A DNA stretch of 64,000 nt, from positions 6,363,183 to 6,427,182 of the forward strand of contig CALNVZ010003432.1 in the NCBI GenBank assembly GCA_940671915.1, in the 5' to 3' direction. Position 1 is the first letter of the stretch; the number at the start of each line of letters is the position of its first letter. This DNA is from Paracentrotus lividus (Eukaryota > Echinodermata > Echinoidea > Camarodonta > Echinidae). The notes under the pieces are model-generated. The model did no database searches, was not told the origin of the DNA, and saw nothing but the letters and a program-made list of their open reading frames with translations. A program made the position numbers and the translations under genes. Below, in pieces: positions 21,251 through 33,200 of the stretch.

Positions 21251-24200
21251 CTGCAATATAAGCATATGGGAAGAATGATCACTCAGAGATGCCACTCCGT
21301 ACCAATCCTCAAATTGGCCAAAAGTCTTGACAAATGTGTGAATTTGGCCGAAAAAGGTGAAAATGGGAGTTAAAATAGATAACAGCATGGTTATTTGGAT
21401 TAAATATTTTCCTGAAATTGGCAACTATGAGGACTTAAGCGCTATATCCAGCAATGAAATGATCAATATACTATAAAATAAAGTTCATCATCATGAATTC
21501 ATCAAAAGAACACAATTTAAAAGAATTATATCACCTAGTAATCATGAAAATACTAAACACATAGACACATGTGCACATGTTTGAATAGGACTATGAGAAC
21601 TGTCTCATCATAACAGGAGTAGACTGTTTCAATGTGACAGAGACATAGCAGGTTTGGTCTCCAGTATTTCAAACAACTCTTGTCAATTCGTTCATTAATC
21701 ACAATGCATGATGGGAAAGAATTCTAGCACAATTGACTGATTGCAGTGCACGGCACTGTGCAATAATATCTTGAATGCGAGATAAAACTTTGATGTTCAA
21801 CAGAGTCCCACAATTCATACACAAATCTTTTCTTGCCAAAGATACATTTAAATTTTGAAATTTTGAAAATGGTCATGTTTTACACAGATTCACATGAACA
21901 AGCACATCAAAAGTGAATTATTCAAAAAAATTTGAAATTTTGAAAATGGTCATGTTTTACACAGATTCACATGAACAAGCACATCAAAAGTGAATTATTC
22001 AAAGCATTAACAACATCAGCTGATTGTACTAGAATTCTGTCCCATCGTGCATTGCAATGAACAAATTGAAAATGCAGGTAGTGGGAAGAATTTAAAATAT
22101 TATTTATTTCTCTAACTGGTTTGTTCTATCATACCTTTGAAGGGCCTCTTCTGGTATTGTATTGACGATAGTATCCACAAATTTGTTGCTAGGCGATGCT
22201 TCTTTGATTGCTGTGATCTCATTGGCTAAAGGTTTGAGCTTCTCTTGCCATGATGATCCCTCTAGTTTGCCTGTAAAAAAACCAGTGCATCATAGAAAAT
22301 AGTAACCCATCTTCTGCATCAACAATGGTCACTTAGGATTAACCCATAGAGGCAACAGGCCATATGCATAAAACTAGTTAGTTACTGGGATCACCTCGCA
22401 TCCAGTAACTGCTAACTGCAAGCCACACAGTGTTTCCCCCCCCCCTCCCACCCCCACCAAAACAGAACTACGACTATGGTTAGGCAATCTTTTGATCGCA
22501 TTCCTATGTCATTCAATAAAAAATCAATGGTCTATTCATTATCATGGTCATTGAAGAATGCTTGAACAGCTTCACAAGAAATGTTGCTAATGAAATAACA
22601 TGATATCATTCTTTTGTACAGTAACTGTTTACCAGTTGTTGCATCAGGCTTCTCATTCAAGTTACCAATTAATTATTCTTGCAGTTGGTATAAACTTGAA
22701 TTTGTGTATATCGTCTGAGACACTGGAGCTTTTGTGAAAAATGCATTAAAAATATGCTAAATATGATAAATTACTCATATTTTTCTACCTACGGAACATT
22801 TTGTTCCGTAGTAAAACATCTTCTACATGTACATGTAGTACATGAGACAGTTTTACTACGATATTGCAAAAACAAATTCAAGAACGCAGAGAAAATTTGC
22901 AATCTTCAATGATTAGTAAATTTGTTAATTCTTCTGAGGGCAGCTTGATTAATGCTATCACATCCTTGGTGCACATGACAGATAAAGATATGCCAAGGTA
23001 GTTACTACTAAGAATTTGTTAGGTTGGCTTGTACTTGAAGGAGAATAGAAAGTAATCTCACCTGTTGCGATTGTTCTCTTGAGGGTTTCACACGCTAGCC
23101 AAAGTTCCTGTGCTTTCTGATTCTGTAGCTCCAGACCTGCTCTCCCTGTAGACAATCAAACCATACCAAGATTATTTCACCATAATGATAATGTTTTCTG
23201 TATTATTGTTAGTGTATTTCTAAAATGATCCTAATTGGGAGAAAAACATTTCAGGAGAATTTCAACTTAAAATCCCGCATTTTCCATTATATTGTGTCTA
23301 CAGTTAGGTGAGGCTAATCATAATTATATCATAAATGTTCCCATCATTGGCGTAGATCTGAACAAACTTTTTTTGTTAGAGGCGGGGGGGGGGGGGGAAT
23401 GATTAACCCCCACTAACAAAATAAAGTTACGCAGAATTTTGCCATTCCCATCAAATGCAATCAGACTAAAGTTCTGGTTTTCTTTAGGTGTTTAGTTAGT
23501 CCACAGATACCATAGGACATATAGGACCATTCACTCCGTGGTCAGTGCTTGATACTGATCAAATAACTAACTTCAGCCTTGATATTAACCAGATACCTAA
23601 CCCCAAACCTAAGTCTAAATCTAACATAAAACCCTATTGCTATCTCAACACGGACCCTACATCTTGGACACAAAAAAAGAGCCTGAAGCAATTGTCATCA
23701 GAGAAAATGTAACTTCTCCCTGACAATTTACCATGTTATTGAAAGGGAAGCCTGTACCTTCTACTGCAGCCTCTAGGTCCTCAAGTTTAGCCATAGCTCT
23801 AGCTCTAGTAAGTTGATGATAGTAGTATCATTTTAAACTTTCATTTGTACAACATATCCAGAGTCAGAGGGATGTTATCAAATGAGGCATGTAACCATGC
23901 AGTGCGATCTTTGGTGCTGAGCAGATTAGACTATGCAAATTCTCTGTTGGCTAATATCAATGTCTCTGATATTGAAAGGCTTCAGCGAATCCAAAATCGT
24001 GCTGCCCGCATTATTCTTAAAGCTAGGAAATTTGATCATGCCACACCTCTACTACAAGATTTGCACTGGTTACCTGTCTCAAAGAGAATTTTGTTTAAAG
24101 TAGCTTTGATTGTTTTTAAGTCTATTCATAATTTGTCTCCTCTATACATTTCAAACATGTTTTCCTTCCTCACACAGTCAAATTACTCTTTACGATCTCG

Positions 24201-27200
24201 AACAGACCCCCTTCTTTTGAAAATTCCTAAGATCAATTCCAAAAAATGTGAACAAACTATTAGTTTTGCAGGTCCCAAAATTTGGAATGGTCTTCCTCTT
24301 GAAATTCGTTCTTGTACAACAGTCCAAACATTTAAGAACAAATTGAAGACATATTTGTTCTCCCTCTAATCTGTTTATGTCAACTTGGAGAGCAAGTCAC
24401 CTTTCTTACTTTGTCTTTTTTATGTGAAGCGCCTTGAGCAATTTATTTGGAAGGGCGCTATATAAGAATATGTTATTATTATTATTATTATAGTAGTTAT
24501 CTCTCTCCCGCTCCCGGACAGCCTAACACGAACCCTAACCCAGCAAATGTAAGTTTCCCTATAAACATTTCATATTATTGAAAGGGAAGCATTTACCTTC
24601 TACTACAGCCTCTACATCTTTAAGTTAAGCCATAGCTCCGGTAAGTTGATGATAATAGTTCTCCCTCAACTTTAATTCTACATCTAGCATGAAATAAAGC
24701 CAACAGCAATTGTCGGCGGAGCAAATGTAAGTTCCCCTATAAACATTTCCTACGTTATTGAAAGGGAAGTCTGTACCTTCCACTGCAGCCTCTACACCCC
24801 TGAGCTTAGCCATAGCTCCAGTAAGTTGATGATAGTAGTTATCTCTCTCCTGTTCCCGGACAGCGCCCTCTTGGACAAGTAGCATACGATCAAAGTCCTG
24901 CTGTTGCTGTTTGAGCACGTCTGATAGGTGATCACTGTGAGCTGCAGCCTGACGTCTCAGCTGCAGTCTCAGCTCCTGTTCGGCTTCTTCCAGTAAGTCT
25001 TCTTGCTGTCAATTGAATCAATATTTAGGATATTGTTAGGAAGTTGGTTCTAATCATGTCCCCAGGAAAAAAATTAAGTGCAAATTTAAGTCTGCTTTAT
25101 AGATTCTTTGTAAAACATCTCAAGGCCTTGGAAAATGTCTCCTCATAATGAAATCTCCAAAATCTCCAAAGCATGTTGCGTACTATTGGCCACAACACTG
25201 CGTTCAAATCCCGATCATCACCACCTTTAAAGGTACTCTAGTCATGACTAGGGCCTTATAAAAACAAAGTTGCTACATTGGAAGATGCTCTCATCGTGAG
25301 AGGAACTTTCAAACAGTCCCAAATCCACCTAAGTTTGTTGTAATAATGTCAATCAGAATTATCTTTTCAAACTTCACACAATAGATTTTGAAGAACATTT
25401 TAAATGCTTTATTTTGATGTATTTGATTTGCAGTCATATTTTCATTCCAAATTTGTTTTTTCTACTCCTTTTTAATAGTTCCAAATGATGATTTTTCGTT
25501 CTGAAAATATGACATAAAAGTTACAGTATGGGACTGGGTTAGCACTAATAGAGCCTTTCAAATAAAATCTTTGAACCCTGTTTTCACAACGAAGTTTATA
25601 TAAAGCCTTGTACACGACAGAATGCTGCCCTTAACTGACCTTTTTCTGGTAAAGTACAGCCAGGTCAGCGGCCTGCCTCTCAAGTTCCAGCATGAGCTTT
25701 GACTTGGTGACCCCTTCGTCTTCTTCTTTCTGTTTCTCCATGGCTTCAGCCAATCTCTTCTGTTCCATGGCTTGTTGCTCAGCGAGCTCTTTCTGTAGTT
25801 GATACACTCTACGATGAGCATGGGCTATTAGGGCGTTTAACTCCTCCTCTGTAAGCTTCTTACCTAAATTTAATAAAAATAAGAATTCTTTTACTCAGGC
25901 AATATTGTGCGAGTAATAAATGTTTGCTGAGCGAGCTCTTTGTGTAGCTGGTACACTCTACGGTGTGCTTGGGCTATGAGAGCATTCAGTTCCTCCTCTG
26001 TAAGCTTCTTACCTAAAATTAAAAAATACCAGTAAGAATTATTTTGCTCGGGCATTACTGTGTGTAATAAACGTTTGCTCAGGAAGCTCTTTCTCTAGTT
26101 GGTACACTCTACGATGGGCATGTGCTATCAGAGCATTCAGTTCCTCCTCTGTTAGTTTCTTACCTAAAAAATTCAAAAATTAGAATTCTTTTTACTTAGG
26201 CAATAGTGCATGTGTTATAAATGTTCACAGACATTGATTTTGTGTTTTCAATGTCGGAATGACACAGCATCTTTTCTTGCTAAAATGACAATGTTCTTGC
26301 TTAAATTTTCTCAAGAAGATCTCTATAATTACTATTTAGAATATTAGGAATAACATGAGAGTCATCATAGTAAAACTAAAGATATATTTCTATTTTTTGT
26401 TTAAAATAAAGTAAAATGCTTAGGGCTGCACAGGGGAAAGGTAACTTGCCATTTGGTCTAAACCCACTTTGATTATTAATGCCTGTTTGGTGTCACCTCG
26501 CATGGTCTAATTCTATTTCGTCTACAACCAATTCGTTGATTTAACTTTTGGTCCAATTGCCACTTTGCCTATTTACACTTTTGTGTAATTTCCATTTCAT
26601 CTAATGTCCATTTCATCTAAAGCCCACTTGGTCTAACACCACTTGGTCAAACTGGTGACAAACTGGTGATAAACCAAATATTAATTTAGATATTAGACCA
26701 AAATGCAATCAGACAAATTGGCTATTAAGACGACATGGCAATTAGACCAAGTGGTCATTAAACCAAGTGGGAATTTTACCAAGTATGTATTAGACTAAGG
26801 AAAACTTAGACTAAAATGTTAGTAGACCAAATGGGTTTGCCCATGTGGTATTAGACAAACAGAGAATTGGACCAACTGCTGTTAGACCAAGTGGATATAA
26901 ACCTACCTTTCTTTCCAATCTTCGCCTCTGGCATCAAGCTTTGAACTTCCTTCTTGAAGTCCTCTCTGCCTTTCTGAATAAGTTCATGATAGTTCTTCAG
27001 GATACGAGCTTCCTTTTGGGCTATTACAACCTGGAGCATTTAATAAAAATAATAATATGAAGTAATTTCATCTTTATGCGCTTTACAATTATTATGACCC
27101 CGGGCATCGGATGCTTGTAAGTTTATCTGACACCTGTCCAATCCCAAAGGGATCATTTTGAATCATGGCAGCCTTTACAACGCAGTTACAGTTACACCTG

Positions 27201-30200
27201 GGTGGGGAAAAGCATGCAGACAAAATGCCTTACTCAAGGAAAATTTACAAACATGATGGAATAACATCACTTCAAGAACAAGGTCTTCAATGCAGCCGAC
27301 ATTCTGCACTTTTTTTTTATAACTCTCTTTTGCAAACACAGGCTGAAAGAAAGCCAAAATAAGCTGGGCCTTTTTCAAAAATTGATACTATAAATTAAAT
27401 ATACTCAATCTGCATTTTATTAACTTGTCCTTGGTTTATACACGAAACTATAAATGTCATGCAGCTTCATTGTTCATACTGGGATTCCGGTTAAATTCAC
27501 CCACTTGGCCCGAAATGGAACTGAATACCTTCAAGCCCTATACATGATGTACAGAAAAAGAAGAAAAAAGACTGAACGCCTGAAATGGGATGGTAACGGG
27601 CCTGAGATCAGGCAAGAGCCCTGAAACTGGCATCCATACCATATATGCAGTGCATCTCAGGAAAAAGTAAACCCAATATTGAGAGCCTCATATTTAAAAT
27701 TGTATAGTTTCATTTTATGTGAAAGAGTAACCCATATTCTATCCAATTATCCCAAACTTATACCTGTGTTACGGAAGATTGAGCACTTGAAATTTTAAAC
27801 AACTCTGTAGAAATCAGCTTGTACCAAGTTTTTGCAGAAGCAACCTTGGCTTTCTGATCATTCATTCATTGTTTGAGGTAAGCCTTCCTGGGCCCATTCA
27901 TAAGGGACAAGCAGTTATTTGGACTGTTCAAATACAAGGTTGCTTTTGCCTAAACTTGATACAAGGAAAATTTGACACTTTTTTTAAAAGCCTATATGCA
28001 CATTCATCCGTCATAGCACAGGTTTTATGGCCTGGTCACAGCTACACGACGCACAGCCAGCGCTCAGAAAAAGTAGCAGTTTTGGGCAAAGCGTTGTCTT
28101 GCACTGGCTTGAAGCTGACACTCGTCGCTCACTCGTCGAGCGCGCTAGATGAACGCTTTTTGATTCGTCGTTGTGCGCAGTTGTGCGTCTGAAAATTTTG
28201 AGCATGCTCAAATATCTGGTCGAGCTCGACGCATGGATGTAAACGCCGGCAGAGCGCCAGATATGCGCAGAGGGCGCAGCACCAGCGCCAGACATTCGCA
28301 GAGTGCGCAGCGCCAGCGCCAGACACATGCAAACCACGCGTTTAGCATTCGTGACATGTGCATAGGTCCAAGCGTTGTGAATGCATTGCAAACAATCGAA
28401 CCGTCAATGTGAGGGGCAACCACTTTTGTTTGCAGGTTGTGCGCTGTGCCTGCGCGGGTCATTCGTGTAGACAGCCAGAGCAAGCTGTGTATTAGTTGGA
28501 TGCTTTAATATGTGCGCAGTGTATGCGCTGTGGGAGCGCTGTAGGAGCGTTGTGGGGGCGCTGTGGGAACGCTGTGGGAGCGCCCTACATACGCATTACC
28601 TTTTCCAAAATCATCAGAAAGTTCGACGCACAACGACGCACAGAGCTTATCTTCTATCTTTTTTGTGCGCTGGCTGTGCGTCGTGTAGCTGTGACCGGGC
28701 CATTATATTTGGTATCACTGGACAGAATATGAATCACTCTTTCGACTGATATTAAAATTATTCCCACATTAGTAATGAAATTTTAATACGAGGCACTCAA
28801 AGCTGGGTTTACTTTTTTCTGGGATGCACTGTATTGCTTTTTATATTCATGTGAAATCAACTTCAAAGTCAATAGCTCTCTCACCTCTGCAGTAGCTGAT
28901 TCCAGGTCATAGGACATCTGATTGAGACTAGACTGAGCTCCGATGAGTTTAGGACTTGGTCCTGCAGAGCTCTTGACCTTCTTAGCCTCCTCTAACACTG
29001 ACCTCAATTTGGCCAATGCTTGCCTGAGAGACACAACAATTTAATTTTATTAGCTGGTAAAAGAATTTTAATGAATCCTTACTTTTTGTTAAGAATACAT
29101 AGAATTTCATGATTTTTATATGATAATGCAGGTAACCCGTTGTCAAGTGTAAGATAAAATCAAAATGAGAAGGTTGCAAATTTGCACCCAAAAAAATGCC
29201 AAGGGGAAGGTATTTCAAACCATCGCTACCCCCCCCCCCCCCTCCTTCTTTCCCTACTCCGCGATCCCCAGCAAGAAGTAGGTTAAAGGTACAAAATTAA
29301 ACAAGTTTCAGACCATGTATAGAATAAAAGTTTGTTCCAATTAGAGGAAGCTGTTGATTCCTAATAAAAATATATAGAAGCTTTTGAAATACTATCAGGT
29401 CTAAGCTTTCTGAAAATGTCAATGTGCTATGATAAAGGAAGGGTCATGATTAATTCAACTGAAATAAATAACAAATCATTATCAATATTTGTATTCACAT
29501 ATACAATTGTCATTGTCTCATTGTACACATTGATAATATAATGTATTTGGCAAGGGAGGGGGAGTGGGGGGGGGGGGACAATAGTTTAATTTTTCATCTT
29601 TTCAAATTCAATCAAACAATCTTTCATCGAATAAAATTTCAAGAGAGTTGACAGAGGATTTAGTAACTAACCTTGCTGCAGCCTCTTCTTTGCTGGCTTG
29701 TGTTACTGCCTGTAGTTTGTTTTCCGCTGCTACCACCACCTCATCCCACTGTTTGTTCTTCAATTCACCATTCTCGTCCTATGGATCAGCAAAAACACAA
29801 AAGAAGACAATGCTTTTACAGTTAAGTCAAGAAATAAGAAATTCCCAAAACGATCAAATACATGAGAAATTGAATTGCATACCAGAATTTTGTGCGCATA
29901 CAATTGTTAGGAATGTTACAACGAATATTTACACCAAGAATTAGCATTCTAGGAGCCTTATTTCATGATTTAGAGTAAAAAGTATGATTCCATGCATAAA
30001 TTAGCATACTTAATTAATATAAATTAATCAGTGAACAAGATCTGAAGGGGGGGGGGGCCCAAAACAGATTTTAGGATTAATATGGATCTCAAAATTTATT
30101 TTATTGTTGGGATTGCCTTCAGCTATTAGTGAATCACCCCCCCCCCCTCCCTGTACAAACACACATATTCCCCAAAATCTCTGGACTGACTTAATTTGCA

Positions 30201-33200
30201 ATTTGAAACTTTCATACATCTTGACCCCCTGCAAAAACATCAAGAACTCCAACACTTTCTTGGTTTTAGAGTAACTGACCTTATCATCACCCATTGCCAG
30301 TTTGAGTTTATCTGTATGTTGTTTAGTAGCTTCCACTGCTTGTTTCTTGGATTCCATGGCAATACGTGTGGCTTCTACGCTGTCTGATATACAGCTACTC
30401 ACAATGGCTTCGTATGCTAGGGGAAAATGTAATGTTTGAGATTATGTCAATACAAGGGATAAACTTTTCATACACGAGTAGCCGAAATAGGATTTCATAT
30501 AATAAAATACAAATGAATATGGGTCAATGAGATCATCAGCTTGTTCAATGAATATGCACGAGACTATTCACATAACTGTTATAAGGAAAAATGCAAAACT
30601 TAGAAAAATCACAACAGGGGTGGATGGGGGGGGGGGGGGGGTTGCATTTCCGTTTGTACATGGACGTATTCTTTTTTTATTTTGTGATAAGATCTGAAGA
30701 ACTATTAGTTTTTTTGCTTGTCAATCCATTTCCTTTAGACCTCCAATGAGTAAATATTTCAAGACCCAATGTGACAACCTGCGATACTAGCAGCTTCATC
30801 AATCTCTTGTTCTAGAAGCTTCTCTTCCAGTTCTTGCTCCTCCTAGCTCCTCCTCTTTCTGGAGTGCAGCCTCCAGCTCCTGTGAAGCTTTAGGAGCTGC
30901 TGGAGAAACCGATTTAGCTGGAGCTTTAGTGACAACTGGAGATGGCTGTAGGGAGACAAAGTACAAAACATAAAGTTGTCATGTCATAATCTTCAACTGA
31001 ATTCCATAGTCATCGTTTAAGAAGTGGATTATCAAGTAATGGCTTGTAAACCATTTTACCTGTCACACCACAGCTAAGGGCTTGTGGCTTGTAACAAGAG
31101 CTATTGATTTAGCTGGAGCTTTGCAGACCACGGTTTGGGATTCAGATGACCCTAAAGGCTTAGTTGCTGGCTCTTATAGGACTACTGGAGATGGTGTAAG
31201 GAGACAAAGTTAAGTACAAAGTGGTCGGGTCAAATTTTCAGAGCAATAGGAACTACTGATTTAGCTGGAGATTTGCTGATTGAGAATTGGGGTTTAGCTG
31301 AACCTAAAGGCTTTGTCTCTTTAGGACTACTGGAGATGGCTGTACGCAGACAAAGTACAAAATATAAAGTAGTCAATTCAAAGCTTTCAGAGCAGAAGAA
31401 GCTGATTTAGCTCGAGCTTTGCCGACTGAGGGTTGGGGTTTAGGTGAACTAAAGGCTTTGTCTCTTTAGGGCTACTTGGAGATGGCTGTACCGCAGACAA
31501 AGTACAAAAATATAAAAGTAGTCAAGTCAAAGCTTTCAGAGCAGAAGAGCTGATTTAGCTCGAGCTTTGCCGACTGAGGTTGGGGTTTAGGTGAACTAAA
31601 GGTTTGTCTCTTTTGGACTATTGGAGATGGCTGTAGGTTGACGAAATACAAATACGAGTTGTAAAGTCAAAGCTTTTAGAACATTAGGAGCTACTGGTTT
31701 AGCTGGAACTTTGCTACTGAGGTTTGGGGTTTAGGTAAACCCAGGGCTTGGGTTGCTGGATCTTTAGTAACTACTGGAGATGGCTGTAGGCAGACAAAGT
31801 ATAAAACACAAGTGGATTAGTAAATTACGCGATGCCGAAATATATGTCGCCCGCAAGGTAATTTCCCATTATATCACGATTAGTGCTATCACATAAGGCA
31901 AACGGAATAGAATCGGTAAAAATGGGAAGAATTAGCATTTGTAGCCAATGTACAATATAGGCAAAGTCAAAGGTCAAAGGGTCGGGTCAAAAGTCAAATC
32001 TGTGAAGAAGTTTTGTGTCCTCACCTAGTGCTATCCATAAGCAAGCGGAATCGAAATCGGATGAAAAATGGTGAAGGAGTAGCATTTTGTAGCCATTGTA
32101 CAATATAAGTAAAAGTCAGGTCAAAGGTCAAAGGGTCAAAAGTACAAAATTCCGCGAAGAAGTTTTTGAGTCCTCACCTAGTGCTATCACATAATGCAAC
32201 GGAATCGAAATCGGATGAAGAATGTCGAGAGGGATAGCATGCTTTTTTAGCACATTAACAATATAGGTCAAAAATCAATGTCAAGTCAAAGGGGTCAAAA
32301 GTCAAATTCGCGAAGAGTTTTGTAGTCCTCACCTAGTGCTATCAATAAGCAAACGAATGAAATCGGATGAAAAATGGCGAAGGAGTAGGCATTTTTTAGC
32401 AATTAACAATATAGGTCAAAATCAAGGTCAAAGGTCAAAGGGGTCAAAAGTCAAAATTCGTGAAGAAGTTTTGTAGTCCTCACCATAGTGCTGTCACATA
32501 AAGCAACAGAATCGAAATCGGATGAAAATAGGCGAAGGAGTAGCATTTTGTAGCCAATTAACATGTATAGGTCAAAAATCAGGGTCAAAGGTCAAGGTAA
32601 AATTTTGTGAAGAAGTTTTTGTAGCTATACCTAGTGCAATCATATAAAGCAAACGGAATCGAATCGGATGAAAAATGCGAAGGAGTAGCAAATTGAAGAT
32701 TTGATCACATACGGACGCACGACGGACGACGGACGGACGGACGGAACACACACACACACATACGGAGCCCGTTCATAGTCCCTCCTCGAACTCGTTCGGC
32801 GGGGGCAATAAAGTAGTCAGTCAAAGCCTTCAGAGTAGTAGAAGCTGATTTAGCTGGAGCTTTGCCGACAGAGGGTTGGTTTAGGTGAACCTAAAGGCTT
32901 TGTCCGGTCTTCAGGGACTATTGGAGACTAAGTAAAAAAGACGAAGTGTGAAAGTGGTAGAGGGATGAAATACTCCCGGATCAAAAGACTTTGGATACAC
33001 ATCTTGAAGCTTGTGAAAAGATGAGATATCTACAGTAGATGTGTGCAAAGTTTGTAGAACGTATAAGACACATTTATGGGGCCATAAAGATACAAAGGCT
33101 AAGAATAATGGAGACATAATTGTGTTGGTCTAGCCTGATACAACAAATTTCTAGCAATAATCACTATTACTCTTCTGTCAGTTTGTTTGACATTTGATTT

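Noticed and set aside
28011..28749. Overlapping Ala/Arg/Ser-rich ORFs on both strands
   Set aside because: They lie wholly inside the GC-rich Harbinger-like MITE and its internal repeats.
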